Positions 50,378 through 58,995 of a stretch of DNA of 58,995 nucleotides are shown here, piece after piece; position 1 is the first letter of the stretch, and each line of letters opens with the position of its first letter. Where the stretch lies: positions 1 through 58,995 of the forward strand of contig CAZOEL010000042.1 of NCBI GenBank assembly GCA_964578835.1, given 5' to 3'. A program made the translations under genes and the position numbers. The notes below the pieces were generated by a model that saw nothing but the letters and a program-made list of their open reading frames with translations, made no database searches and was not told the origin of the DNA. Source of the stretch: CAZOEL01 sp964578835 (GTDB taxonomy: Bacteria; Desulfobacterota; Syntrophobacteria; Syntrophobacterales; Syntrophobacteraceae).

Positions 50378-50446
50378 AGACAATGAAGGCGCCCTCTTAT
50401 CCGTCGCTACATCGCCCCATCGGCATTTCAGAAGAGTAGGACAAAT

Positions 50447-51709
50447 ATGAAAATTGCAATTCTCACCAATGAATATCCCCCGCATGTTTATGGAGGAGCA
50501 GGGGTTCATGTCGAATATTTATCCAGGGAATTAGCCCGGCTGGCAATCAATGAACATGAAGTGCTTGTCTTCTGCTTCGGCGAGCAGGCGGAGTGCTCTC
50601 CCAACCTGAGGGTCGTCGGGGTCCGGCCGGATTCAAACCTCGCTTTTGAGAGTCCAAATCGCAAAAAGGTGCTCGATCCTTTACTCCGCAACCTCGCCAT
50701 CGCGGGAATCTCTGAAAGAGTAGACATCATCCATTGCCATACGTGGTACACCCACTTCGCGGGCTGCATGCTCAAGCAGCTGCTCTGCGCCCCTCTCATC
50801 CTGACGACTCATTCCCTGGAGCCTCATCGGCCATGGAAAAGAGAACAGCTCGGAGTCGGCTATAACCTTAGCGCCTGGCTGGAACGAACCGCTTATCAGA
50901 ATGCGGACGGAGTGATCGCCGTCTCCGAATCGATGAAAAGAGACGTCCATCAATTGTACGGAGCTCCTTTGGAGAAGACGAGAGTCATCCATAACGGCAT
51001 CGACCCGGACTTCTACAAGCCGACACCGGACCCGGAGCTGCTGGCCTCCTATGGCGTCGATCCCGGGAAACCGTTTGTCCTGTTCGTGGGCAGGATCACG
51101 AGACAGAAAGGAATCATCCATCTCATCAACGCCGTAGAGGACATTGACGCCGGAGCGCAGGTGGTGTTGTGCGCGGGATCGCCTGATACGGAGGAAATCG
51201 AGAGGGAAATAGCCGAAGGCGTAGAGCGGGTAAACGCCTCAACGGACAACAGGATCATCTGGATTCCCCAATTCCTGCCCAAAGAGCATGTCGTGAGCTT
51301 CTATTCGCATGCCGCCGCATTCGTGTGCCCTTCGGTCTACGAGCCTTTTGGCATCATCAACCTGGAAGCGATGGCTTGCGGCGCTCCGGTAGTCGCATCA
51401 GCGGTCGGGGGCATCCCGGAAATTGTCGTCCCCAATGAAACAGGCTTTCTCGTACCCTTCGAACCGAGGGGCGAAAACGAATTCGAGCCCAGAGACCCGG
51501 AAAAATATTCGAGGGATATGGCAAAAGCGGTGAACGTCCTCCTGAGATCGCCCGAAAAAAGAATGGCGATGGCAAAAAAGGGAAGGAAAAGGGTTGAAGA
51601 GCATTTCAGCTGGAAGAGCATAGCCCGAAAGACCCTGGCCTTTTATGAGGAAGTTCTGAGCACGGCCACAGACCTTCCGCCTACATGTCCGATTCCATCA
51701 AGAGACTGA
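50447..51709 (+). CDS. glgA: Glycogen synthase, GT4-type
   Basis: A 420-residue GT-B retaining glycosyltransferase. LTNEYPPHVYGGAGVHVEYL (donor/acceptor loop), IDIIHCHTWYTHFAGCML region, HSLEPHRPWKREQLG, VGRITRQKGIIHLINAV at the start of the C-terminal domain, and ESVYEPFG-type motif CPSVYEPFGIINLEAMACGAPV with the Glu pair. The HSLEPHRPWK pattern matches the actinobacterial-like GlgA branch that uses ADP- or UDP-glucose. It follows the kinase by about 70 bases. Confidence 0.88.
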   Translation: MKIAILTNEYPPHVYGGAGVHVEYLSRELARLAINEHEVLVFCFGEQAECSPNLRVVGVRPDSNLAFESPNRKKVLDPLLRNLAIAGISERVDIIHCHTWYTHFAGCMLKQLLCAPLILTTHSLEPHRPWKREQLGVGYNLSAWLERTAYQNADGVIAVSESMKRDVHQLYGAPLEKTRVIHNGIDPDFYKPTPDPELLASYGVDPGKPFVLFVGRITRQKGIIHLINAVEDIDAGAQVVLCAGSPDTEEIEREIAEGVERVNASTDNRIIWIPQFLPKEHVVSFYSHAAAFVCPSVYEPFGIINLEAMACGAPVVASAVGGIPEIVVPNETGFLVPFEPRGENEFEPRDPEKYSRDMAKAVNVLLRSPEKRMAMAKKGRKRVEEHFSWKSIARKTLAFYEEVLSTATDLPPTCPIPSRD

Positions 51710-51769
51710 AGATTGGCGGGTTCGCCGGGACCTCGAAGCAAAGCTTCCGGAGCGCCGAGATCCACAACT

Positions 51770-52495
51770 TCATTCCGACTTCCGCCCTTTCGCTCTCGGC
51801 TTCTTGCTTTTTTCCTCCGGATTCCGATTTCCCCGCCCCTTCCCTGCTCCGAGGTTTTTCGGCTCGTATTCGCAAAGCTCTACGATGGAGCAACCGTAGC
51901 ACGCGGGGCCTACGGGCTTGCAGATGGTCTGGCCGTGCTTTACGAAAAGCTCGTTGACATAGAGAAGATGCCTCTCGGGAACGATTCGCATCAGCTCCTG
52001 TTCGGTTTCGTCCGGAGTCTTTGTGCAGAGGATTCCCAGTCGGTTGGGTATCCTGTGGACATGGGCGTCTACGGGAATCGAGGGTATTCTGAAGCCATAG
52101 ACCAGAACGCAATTAGCCGTCTTCCTGCCGACGCCGGGAAGCTTCAACAGCTCGTCCATGCTCTGAGGCGCAGCACCCTGATGCCTCTCCAGCAGGATTT
52201 GACAGATATCCTTGATTCTTTTGGCTTTTGTCTTATAGAAGTTGGCGGGGCGTATGAGCGCTTCGACCTGCTCGAGCGGGGCTTCGGCAATGGAAGCGGC
52301 GTCGGGATATGCGGCAAGGAGCGCCTGCGAAGCTTTGTCCGTGTTTTCATCCCTGGTTCTGTGCGAAAGCACAGTGCCTATCAGCACTTGAAAAGGCGCC
52401 TGTTTGGTATGCCAATTCCAGGGCTCGACGCCATACTCTTCGGAAAGTCTATTCAGAATCCTATCAGCCCGGTCCCGAGCTTCTTCCAATTCCAT
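51770..52495 (-). CDS. nth: Endonuclease III
   Basis: A 241-residue base-excision glycosylase/AP lyase for oxidised pyrimidines. Helix-hairpin-helix LPGVGRKTANCVL with the catalytic Lys125, VDAHVHRIPNRLG with Asp143, and the [4Fe-4S] set C192-x6-C199-x2-C202-x5-C208. The C-terminus has a basic, repetitive tail (residues about 215-241) not needed for catalysis. It converges with glgA and follows the small CxxC gene by 12 bases on the same strand. Confidence 0.95.
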   Translation of the reverse strand: MELEEARDRADRILNRLSEEYGVEPWNWHTKQAPFQVLIGTVLSHRTRDENTDKASQALLAAYPDAASIAEAPLEQVEALIRPANFYKTKAKRIKDICQILLERHQGAAPQSMDELLKLPGVGRKTANCVLVYGFRIPSIPVDAHVHRIPNRLGILCTKTPDETEQELMRIVPERHLLYVNELFVKHGQTICKPVGPACYGCSIVELCEYEPKNLGAGKGRGNRNPEEKSKKPRAKGRKSE

Positions 52496-52507
52496 CTGTC
52501 GCGCCTC

Positions 52508-53095
52508 TTATTTCCTTTTGAGGACGAAAACCTGCTTTACAGGCGTGGCTCCAATGACTTCAACCGCTTCGGATAGCTGATTCGCGCTCGATTCCAGGCT
52601 TTCCCACGATTCCAGAAGGACTGAGCTTCCGTCTTTCATGATGAGAATGGGAATAGTCTTTTTGGAAGGCTTTTTTCCTTCATAGATCAGATTTCCGGGC
52701 TCCTCGGGCCGCGCCAGTCTGCACTCCACGGCAAATGACTCCACCACCTGATAGAGCGTCGACGCGGTGTAATCCTCCGGAGAGAAGGGGCGCACCTTTC
52801 CATCTTCCACCAGCAGCACCCTTTGGGCTTTTATTTCCTCGCTTTGGACGCCGGCGCGCTCGTTCGTCTTCAGCTGCCGCTCCTCCACGGTTGCGGATGT
52901 TTTTCCAACGGGCGTGTTGTCCTCTTTTCGCTTCATTACGTAACGCTCCTTGTATTTTCCGGATTGCTTAAGCATTCGCACCAGACTGTCCGTCTCGCTG
53001 TCGGCGCGTTGTTCGAAAGAGCACTTGTCCTGACACAAAACGCACCTGAACGCAGGCAGACGACGCTCTTCTTTCTTACACCACACATAACTCAT
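52508..53095 (-). CDS. Hypothetical protein with an N-terminal four-cysteine motif
   Basis: ATG 53095 (MSYVWCKKEERRLPAFRCVL) is chosen because frames starting further upstream run into the repeat at 53121-53275. The 195-residue protein has WCKK and FRCVLCQDKC (four cysteines in about 20 residues, a possible metal site), a charged middle and a C-terminal half TLYQVVESFAVECRLARP. I do not recognise its family. It is directly ahead of nth. Confidence 0.65.
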   Translation of the reverse strand: MSYVWCKKEERRLPAFRCVLCQDKCSFEQRADSETDSLVRMLKQSGKYKERYVMKRKEDNTPVGKTSATVEERQLKTNERAGVQSEEIKAQRVLLVEDGKVRPFSPEDYTASTLYQVVESFAVECRLARPEEPGNLIYEGKKPSKKTIPILIMKDGSSVLLESWESLESSANQLSEAVEVIGATPVKQVFVLKRK

Positions 53096-53120
53096 AGGGA
53101 CAGGCCCCCAAACTTGATCA

Positions 53121-53275
53121 CTAGTACTGCTAGGCGGAAGTTTAGGCGCAATTTCGGTGGGCAACGCTTCGCTTTTGCCCACCCTACGCTCTTCCAAGCT
53201 CATTGGAGCCGTAGGGTGGGCGCGTCTTTTCGCGCCCACCTTAACTGGCTGCGCATTTCCGCCAAGCAGTACTAG
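53121..53275. repeat. MITE-like element with 19-bp terminal inverted repeats
   Basis: Termini CTAGTACTGCTAGGCGGAA (53121-53139) and 53257-53275 pair with one mismatch. The interior contains two hairpins of the GTAGGGTGGGC/GCCCACC type (about 53157-53184 and 53211-53240). No transposase is present. It fits a non-autonomous element in the upstream region of the gene at 52508-53095. The rest of the gap to 53549 shows no gene. Confidence 0.75.
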
Positions 53276-53549
53276 AAATAACGCCAGCTCATTACAAGAG
53301 ATCTATCTCTTTCCGCAGCCCCCCCGGCATACCCGCCGGCGCCTACGGAAAGGCCGTCATCCAGAGAACATACGAGACCGCTCATTGCAAGGCGGCATCA
53401 ACAACTAATTATAACCCAAAAGTGATGATAGAACCGCCACTCAACATCATTTCGCAGAACACATCCACTTCCTTTCCGGACAAAATCGATCGGACGGAGA
53501 AAAAAAGGGAAAAAGAGATCGAGCCCCTGATTTCCGGCAGAAGAACCGC

Positions 53550-53957
53550 CTACTTCTTCGACATGGCGATAGATTCCTTCTTCCTATAAACCATGCCTTG
53601 GAAGATGGCTATGAGCTCGTCTTCTTCATTTGTGATGCGGATGGTGTAGCTGGCAAGCTTCGGGTTGAGGGACAGCTCCTGCGCCTGCGCATAAAGCGTC
53701 CCTTGCGCAACCGCTTTGAGGTAAGAGATGCTGACGTTTATCGCCATGGCTATCGTTCCGTGAGAATTGGACGCAACGGCAAAAACCGCGTCCGCAAGGC
53801 TGAATATCGCCGCGCCATGGACTACGCCCATCCCATTGAGGTGACGTTCTCCGATTTCCATCTTCGCCTTTGCGCTTCCTTCGGAAACCTCGATCAACTC
53901 TACGCCGACATGTTCCGCGAATTTGTCATTTCTGGAAAATTCCCTGATAGCTTCCAT
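53550..53957 (-). CDS. PaaI-type acyl-CoA thioesterase (hotdog fold)
   Basis: A 135-residue hotdog protein. HLNGMGVVHGAAIFSLADAV (residues about 39-58) is the PaaI catalytic and CoA-binding helix with Asn and His, and Asp nearby; the strand NVSISYLKAVAQGTLYAQA follows. It should hydrolyse acyl- or phenylacetyl-type CoA thioesters in the cytoplasm. It diverges from the universal stress gene. Confidence 0.88.
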   Translation of the reverse strand: MEAIREFSRNDKFAEHVGVELIEVSEGSAKAKMEIGERHLNGMGVVHGAAIFSLADAVFAVASNSHGTIAMAINVSISYLKAVAQGTLYAQAQELSLNPKLASYTIRITNEEDELIAIFQGMVYRKKESIAMSKK

Positions 53958-54072
53958 TTTCCCTCCCGGCTCTGACGCAATCGAAGCTGAGCGATTTTGC
54001 GCCGAGTTTTGTCAGCCAAGCTGTTCTCGAGGTAATATGCTGCATTTTTCTCGAGAACGAGCATCATTTACT

Positions 54073-54102
54073 TTGACTTCCTTGCGCGTCACTCCTTATA
54101 TG
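54073..54102 (+). promoter_or_regulatory. Candidate sigma70 promoter for the universal stress gene
   Basis: TTGACT (54073-54078) and TATATG (54097-54102) are separated by 18 bases, and the AAAGGAG/ATG of the next gene lies 50 bases further on. Confidence 0.5.
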
Positions 54103-54156
54103 TCCAGTGTGAATGACTGCTTAGCATAGATTGATCCATTGCAGAAAGGAGAAATT

Positions 54157-55020
54157 ATGGAAAAGCATCTTCTACTTACAATAGGAGACGACCCGAAGTT
54201 GCTCCATGGGGCTCGCTTTGTCGCATCCTTTTTCGAAAACAGGGCGAACATCCGGCTGACTCTCCTTTTTATCGCTACGAAATCAACCTCGGGAGGCGCA
54301 AATACGGCTCGGCAGATACCAAAGCAGGCTGGAAGGCCGACAGATCCCTGCCTCACAAGAGGAACGGAGATGCTCGAGGTGAGTCGGAAGCTACTCGTGG
54401 GTCGAGGGTTTCGGGAGGACGGGATTCAGACGAAGCTCATCGATAAACGCTTCGGGACTGTAAAGGATATCGTGCGGGAAGGCGGTGAGGGGCTCTACGA
54501 TGCGGTCGTATTGGGGAGGCGCGGATATGCGGTGCTTGAAAAAGCGCTCTCATCGAGTGTGAGCCGCGAGATCCTCGATCAGAGGATAAACTTCCCGCTC
54601 TGGATTTGCAGGCTTCCCGAAGAAGGCCGCAGGAATGTGCTCCTTTGTGTTGACGACACGGAGCCCAGCATGCGCATAGCCGACCATGCCGGCTTCATCG
54701 TTGCGGAAGAAAGCGGCCATACTATCACCCTGCTTCATGTCGACAGTGGAGAGACGAAGAATCCCACACAGGCCATCGAACGAGCGGAAGCGCAACTCCT
54801 GGCCAACGGCGTGCAGTCGGAGCGCATCAAAAAAAGAATCATTCGATCGACAAAGGTCGTCAATACGATTCTCGAGGAAGCCGAAAGTGGCGCGTACGCC
54901 GCAGTCGCTGTGGGCAGAGGAGGAAAAGAGCAGACCGGACTGAGAAGATGGATGGTGGGCTCGAGAAGTATGAAGCTTGTTGAAACGCTTCAGAAAGCGG
55001 TTTTATGGGTGAGCAAATGA
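54157..55020 (+). CDS. Universal stress protein, two UspA domains
   Basis: A 287-residue protein with two UspA-like halves: EKHLLLTIGDDPKLLHGARF at the start and NVLLCVDDTEPSMRIADHAG from about residue 165. VVLGRRGYAVLEKALSSSVSR and VAVGRGGKEQTGLRRWMVGS are the UspA ATP-binding GxxG-type loops. ATG 54157 has AAAGGAG before it. Roles in stress adaptation are known for the family; its trigger here is unknown. It ends 31 bases before uup. Confidence 0.82.
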   Translation: MEKHLLLTIGDDPKLLHGARFVASFFENRANIRLTLLFIATKSTSGGANTARQIPKQAGRPTDPCLTRGTEMLEVSRKLLVGRGFREDGIQTKLIDKRFGTVKDIVREGGEGLYDAVVLGRRGYAVLEKALSSSVSREILDQRINFPLWICRLPEEGRRNVLLCVDDTEPSMRIADHAGFIVAEESGHTITLLHVDSGETKNPTQAIERAEAQLLANGVQSERIKKRIIRSTKVVNTILEEAESGAYAAVAVGRGGKEQTGLRRWMVGSRSMKLVETLQKAVLWVSK

Positions 55021-55051
55021 GAAGCTGATTGAAAAAGAGGTTGAAAATAGA

Positions 55052-56878
55052 ATGGCTTTGATAAGCATGCGGGAGGCGAGCGTCTCCTTCGGAGGACCGC
55101 TCCTTCTCGAGCGCGCAAATCTTCAAATCGAAAGCGGCGAGCGGGTCTGCCTTCTCGGCAGGAACGGCGCGGGAAAGTCCACTCTCATGCGGCTTCTGCA
55201 TGGCGATCTCACGCCGGATGATGGAGAAATCGTTCGTCAGCAGGGACTCAGGGTCTCTATGCTCCCTCAGGAAGTGCCTCGGGAACTGCATGGGGCGATC
55301 CGCGATGTTGTCGCCAGCGGCATAATTGATTCGGACATCGCTTCAGACGCTTCCATTGACGATGGTCAATGGCACAAATACCAGCAGGTGGAGAAGATCC
55401 TTTCGCGCATGGATCTCGATCCGCTGGCGGAAGTCGAATCCCTTTCCGCCGGGCTCAAACGTCGAGTGATGCTTGCGAAAGGCCTCGTTCAGAATCCTGA
55501 TCTCCTGCTGCTCGACGAGCCCACCAATCACCTCGACATCGAAGCCATAGGCTGGATGGAGGAGTTTCTGCTGCGCTACGGAGGGACCCTTCTCTTTGTA
55601 ACGCACGATCGAATGTTCCTGCGCAAGCTCGCTACCCGGATCATCGAACTGGATCGCGGCGGTTTGATCGATTGGTCATGCGATTACGACACTTTTGAGA
55701 AGAGGAAGCAGGCGGCTCTGGAAGCCGAAGCCGATCAGTGGAGCCAATTCGACAAAAAGCTGGCTCGCGAGGAGGCATGGATTCGACAGGGGATCAAAGC
55801 AAGACGTACGCGAAATGAAGGGCGCGTGCGGGAGCTGGAAAAAATGCGCGAAGCTCGCAGGGCAAGGCGCGAGCGAACGGGCTCCGTTCGCCTTAAGGCG
55901 CAGGAGGCCGGGAGATCGGGAAAGATTATCATCGAAGCTGAAGATGTGAGCTTCTCCTTCGGCGACGCTCCTCCCATAATCCGCGATTTCTCCACTCTCA
56001 TAATGCGCGGAGACAAGGTCGGAATCATCGGGCCGAACGGTTCCGGCAAAACGACGCTGCTCAACCTTCTTCTCGGAGCCCTGACGCCTCTCAAAGGGAC
56101 TATTCGGCACGGCGTTCATCTTGAAATAGCCTATTTCGACCAGCTCAGGGCGCAACTCGATGAAGACAGGTCAGTCCTCGACAATGTGGCCGATGGAAAC
56201 GACACGATTCTCTTCAACGGCAAGCCTCGCCACATCATCGGTTATCTACAGGATTTTCTATTTTCACCGGAAAGGGCCCGTTCGCCCGTCCGAATTCTGT
56301 CCGGAGGAGAGAGAAACCGCCTTCTGCTCGCCAAGCTTTTCACCAAGCCCGCCAACCTGCTTGTGATGGACGAGCCGACAAACGATCTCGACACAGAGAC
56401 TCTCGAACTGCTCGAAGAGTTGCTTCTGAGCTATCCGGGCACGCTGCTTCTGGTAAGCCATGACCGAGCCTTTCTGAACAACGTGGTCACAAGCACTCTC
56501 GTCATGGAAGGAGAGGGACGGGTAGGAGAGTATGCCGGAGGCTATGACGACTGGCTGCTTCAGAGAAAACCGGATGCGCCAGCCGCGAAGACGGAAAAGC
56601 CGAAGCAGGAGAAGCCCCGTCCTCAACGCGAGCGCCGCCAGGGCCTGAGCTTTAGAGAGCAACGAGAGCTCGAAGAGCTTCCCCAGCGCATCGAATCCCT
56701 GGAAGAAGAGCAAAAGGAGCTCTATGCATCCATGTCCGATCCGTCATTTTACCAGAAGGAGGGCGCTGAAATCGCCAGGGCAAAAGTCAGACTGGAATCT
56801 CTCGAAGCGGAACTCGAGGAAGCGTACAGAAGATGGGAAGCTCTGGAAGAGCTCAATTCCAGCGCGAAATCGGCTTGA
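55052..56878 (+). CDS. uup: ABC-F family ATPase, Uup-like
   Basis: A 608-residue soluble protein with two ABC domains and no membrane segments. First: GRNGAGKSTLMRLLHGDL, LSAGLKRRVMLAKGL, LLLDEPTNHLD; second: GPNGSGKTTLLNLLLGAL, LSGGERNRLLLAKLF, LVMDEPTNDLD. The first signature motif is LSAGL where LSGGE is usual. A P-site linker is rich in Arg/Lys, and a C-terminal coiled coil (about 535-605) is Uup-like. ABC-F proteins act on ribosomes or nucleoid-linked DNA transactions. The next gene follows 26 bases later. Confidence 0.9.
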   Translation: MALISMREASVSFGGPLLLERANLQIESGERVCLLGRNGAGKSTLMRLLHGDLTPDDGEIVRQQGLRVSMLPQEVPRELHGAIRDVVASGIIDSDIASDASIDDGQWHKYQQVEKILSRMDLDPLAEVESLSAGLKRRVMLAKGLVQNPDLLLLDEPTNHLDIEAIGWMEEFLLRYGGTLLFVTHDRMFLRKLATRIIELDRGGLIDWSCDYDTFEKRKQAALEAEADQWSQFDKKLAREEAWIRQGIKARRTRNEGRVRELEKMREARRARRERTGSVRLKAQEAGRSGKIIIEAEDVSFSFGDAPPIIRDFSTLIMRGDKVGIIGPNGSGKTTLLNLLLGALTPLKGTIRHGVHLEIAYFDQLRAQLDEDRSVLDNVADGNDTILFNGKPRHIIGYLQDFLFSPERARSPVRILSGGERNRLLLAKLFTKPANLLVMDEPTNDLDTETLELLEELLLSYPGTLLLVSHDRAFLNNVVTSTLVMEGEGRVGEYAGGYDDWLLQRKPDAPAAKTEKPKQEKPRPQRERRQGLSFREQRELEELPQRIESLEEEQKELYASMSDPSFYQKEGAEIARAKVRLESLEAELEEAYRRWEALEELNSSAKSA

Positions 56879-56904
56879 TCTTTGAGTGGAGGTAGAAAGT
56901 CGCA

Positions 56905-57816
56905 TTGTCTCTCAACCAGGGTTTCGAATACGGCGAACAAATCACCTCGAAGAATGCGGGACGCACCGTCCTGGAGCACCTCGCCCGAAGCTATCGACAC
57001 TCTTCGGAAAAAGAGTGGCTCGAACGGATCGAAGACGGCCAGGTTTCGCTCGATGGCGGGCAAGCGCGGCCCGATGCCGTTCTGAAGTCCGGACAACGGC
57101 TTGTCTGGCGTCGATCGCCCTGGAGTGAGCCGGACGTCCCGCTTTTCTACAGTGTGCTTTATGAAGATGAGGAACTGCTGGCTGTCGAAAAACCCTCGGG
57201 ACTTCCCGTGATGCCCGCAGGCGGCTTTCTCGACAATACGCTTCTCGCTCTGGTGCGAAAGAGGCGCCCCGAGGCCGCGCCGGCCCATCGTCTTGGTAGA
57301 GGCACATCGGGAATAGTGCTTTTTGCGCTCACGGCAAGAGCCAGATCCTTTCTCTGCTCGGCGCTGCGCCAAAGGGAAGTGATAAAAACCTACCGAGCGC
57401 TTGCCGAGGGAGCGCCGGCAGCGGATAGCTTTTCCATTGACGCACCCATAGGACCTATTCCGCACCCGCTTCTTGAAACGATCTTCGCCGCCAGCACGGG
57501 CGGCAAGCCGGCCATGAGTCATGTCCAGGTTCTCGAGCGCCGCCAAAACGATTCTATTCTCAAGGTGCGGATCGAAACCGGAAGACCGCACCAGATTCGC
57601 ATCCATCTTGCCACCGTGGGACACCCCCTCGTAGGCGATCCCCTCTATGCGGCAGGAGGAGGGTTCAAAGACTCGGGAAGCGCTCTCCCGGGGGATGCGG
57701 GATACCTGCTCCATGCAGAGCTTCTTCGTTTGCGGCATCCCGCTACAGGGCAAATTTTTGAAATATCATCCCCGCCGCCGCAGGGGCTCAAGTCTCGAGT
57801 CGAATCAGGGCAGTGA
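56905..57816 (+). CDS. RluA-family pseudouridine synthase-like protein with Gly at the catalytic Asp
   Basis: A 303-residue RluA-like protein. An N-terminal S4-like part (VLEHLARSY, GQVSLDGGQARPDAVLKSGQ) precedes the synthase core: LLAVEKPSGLPVMPAGG, then HRLGRGTSGIVLFAL, VIKTYRALAEG, GRPHQIRIHLATVGHPLVGD and LLHAELLRL. The family catalytic motif HRLD has Gly131 in place of the Asp that starts the reaction. All other signatures are intact. It may be inactive, an RNA-binding relic, or use another residue. TTG start with GGAGGT 11 bases before it. Confidence 0.87.
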   Translation: MSLNQGFEYGEQITSKNAGRTVLEHLARSYRHSSEKEWLERIEDGQVSLDGGQARPDAVLKSGQRLVWRRSPWSEPDVPLFYSVLYEDEELLAVEKPSGLPVMPAGGFLDNTLLALVRKRRPEAAPAHRLGRGTSGIVLFALTARARSFLCSALRQREVIKTYRALAEGAPAADSFSIDAPIGPIPHPLLETIFAASTGGKPAMSHVQVLERRQNDSILKVRIETGRPHQIRIHLATVGHPLVGDPLYAAGGGFKDSGSALPGDAGYLLHAELLRLRHPATGQIFEISSPPPQGLKSRVESGQ

Positions 57817-57951
57817 GCCCGCAACGATTTTCCCACCCTGTTCAACCAGAGCGTCTCCGCCCTGAAATTCAGGCTGTTGACGATCTTCGGAAGGCGTGCT
57901 ATCTGAAAAAACCCTGAATTGAGCTTCTTTTTCAGAAAGGAACCCTTCCTC

Positions 57952-58899
57952 ATGTCTAAAGTGAGAAATACTCAAGTCTCGATTGCCGTTATTCCGTCAA
58001 TCCTCCTTTTGTTGTGCATCGCAGTCTCGGCCTTTGCCGAGTCCAAGACCGACCGCTTCTTCTTCATGGGTGACGGCATTCTCGAGATAAAGAACATGCA
58101 TACCGAGAAGTCTGCGCGGGCTGTTCTCCTCAATCCCGACGGCTCCTTCAATGAAGAAGGATTTCTGCAGGTCGACGAGATTTTCGGATTTCCAAGCCGG
58201 GAGAAAGGAGAGCACATCTCGCCCCGTCTTCTCTTTTTGCTCGACTACTTTTCCGACCTGGCGGCGCCCGGCAAGACAATCAACATGATATCGGGCTACC
58301 GCAGCCCCGAATATAACGCCAACCTCAGAAATTCCGGAGGAAACGTCGCAAAAACGAGCGCACATATGGACGGCATGGCGCTTGATTTCCATATCGAAGG
58401 CGTGAGCGGAAAGGAATTGTGGAAGCTTGTCAAGAGCAAGGAATGCGCAGGAGTCGGCCATTACGGTGGCGCCAACATCCACCTTGACTCGGGAAAGCCC
58501 AGATTCTGGGAGGCGTCGACATCCAAGGTGAGGACAGCAGAAAGCGATGACAACAAACGAATCTATCTTTCCACCGACTACGACCGGTATCGAACGGGCG
58601 ATGCCCTGCGGCTCTCCTTCTCATCCGTGAGCGCATTCGGCTTCGGGATCAAGCCGGCTGCGACTTTTGTAACCGATGCGGAAGGCGACACTGTCGCCTC
58701 CGCCGTTCGGATTAACAGACAAGACAATGCGGAATGCGTCATGATTCCGGACAGAAAGGCCTCGAGATTCATTCACCTCACGCTGCCGCCCGATTTGCGC
58801 AACGGAAAGTATCGAATCCGATTGGACTTCTGCAACAAGCCTTTTGAGCAGATGCCCCAAAAAGTTGTGTCGAACCTAATCGAAGTATACAAAGATTAG
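57952..58899 (+). CDS. Exported DUF882/YcbK-like peptidase M15-type protein
   Basis: ATG 57952 follows AAGGAA; the 315-residue protein begins with a signal peptide (VSIAVIPSILLLLCIAVSAF, cleavage about AFA-ES). Residues about 85-185 carry the DUF882 pattern: MISGYRSPEYNANLR, TSAHMDGMALDFHIEG and GVGHYGGANIHLDSGKPRFW, with the metal-binding His and Asp residues of M15-type L,D/D,D-peptidases (YcbK-like). The C-terminal 110 residues look like a beta-rich domain added to this core. It should act on peptidoglycan in the periplasm. A REP-like CTCCCTCAGGGAG sequence follows near 58944. Confidence 0.85.
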   Translation: MSKVRNTQVSIAVIPSILLLLCIAVSAFAESKTDRFFFMGDGILEIKNMHTEKSARAVLLNPDGSFNEEGFLQVDEIFGFPSREKGEHISPRLLFLLDYFSDLAAPGKTINMISGYRSPEYNANLRNSGGNVAKTSAHMDGMALDFHIEGVSGKELWKLVKSKECAGVGHYGGANIHLDSGKPRFWEASTSKVRTAESDDNKRIYLSTDYDRYRTGDALRLSFSSVSAFGFGIKPAATFVTDAEGDTVASAVRINRQDNAECVMIPDRKASRFIHLTLPPDLRNGKYRIRLDFCNKPFEQMPQKVVSNLIEVYKD

Positions 58900-58995
58900 T
58901 GGACCGTCAACATCGTGTCTTCCGGCGGAAGCGGGCTCCTTCTCCCTCAGGGAGAGGGTCGGGGTGAGGGAAGTATTCTTTTGAAATTGAGGGAA

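Noticed and set aside
1..58995. CRISPR arrays, tRNA or rRNA genes
   Set aside because: No regularly spaced direct repeats, and no tRNA T-loop/anticodon pattern or rRNA stretch was found by reading; a covariance search would settle it.

Overview
The window looks like chromosome from an anaerobic, probably sulfate-reducing or syntrophic bacterium of the Desulfobacterota (Syntrophobacter-like). This is inferred from gene content, with no marker gene to prove it. The pointers are a formate dehydrogenase-HdrA operon, two double-cubane/HgdB-type proteins with an activator ATPase, YedE/YedF/SelD selenium genes, many Fe-S proteins and deltaproteobacterial-style intergenic hairpin elements. SelD itself is read through an in-frame TGA as selenocysteine, so the cell should insert Sec.

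Layout. 1-4.4 kb is an accessory patch: group II intron 3' remnants, a Uma2 gene, a DUF4258 toxin-like pair, a TIGR03067-like exported protein, ccdAB and an NAD(P)H oxidoreductase. 4.6-6.3 kb (minus) is yedF-selD. 6.9-14.5 kb holds envelope and sulfur functions: two family 2 glycosyltransferases, a polytopic mannosyltransferase-like protein, an outer-membrane-type protein and two exported rhodaneses, one with four domains. 14.7-22.1 kb (minus) is fdhA-hdrA, then a terminator, then an unusual Fe-S/CCG-TVP38 fusion. 22.9-32.9 kb is the most striking block: a double-cubane protein and its activator, a Pst-like ABC transporter, a small CxxC protein, YedE, TusA, a DUF3343 protein and a ribokinase-fold protein all run on the minus strand, with a second double-cubane protein converging on them. 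33-59 kb is mostly housekeeping: carB, an orphan Hcp, a methyltransferase, a hydrolase, class II aldolase, a second Uma2 gene, a cysteine synthase fused to a degenerate cysteinyl-tRNA synthetase, an AddB-like nuclease, panE, a PAS histidine kinase, glycogen synthase, endonuclease III, a PaaI thioesterase, UspA, an ABC-F protein, an RluA-like protein lacking its catalytic Asp, and a DUF882 peptidase.

How the genes may work together. FdhA-HdrA(MvhD) would move electrons between formate, NAD(P)H/ferredoxin and disulfide-type acceptors. The double-cubane pair uses ATP to push electrons to low potential. YedE, TusA, YedF, DUF3343 and SelD handle selenium or sulfur in transportable or activated form. 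The clustering suggests, as inference, one pathway for uptake and reductive activation of a chalcogen compound. The two best candidates for new biology are this cluster and the cysteine synthase-pseudo-CysRS fusion.
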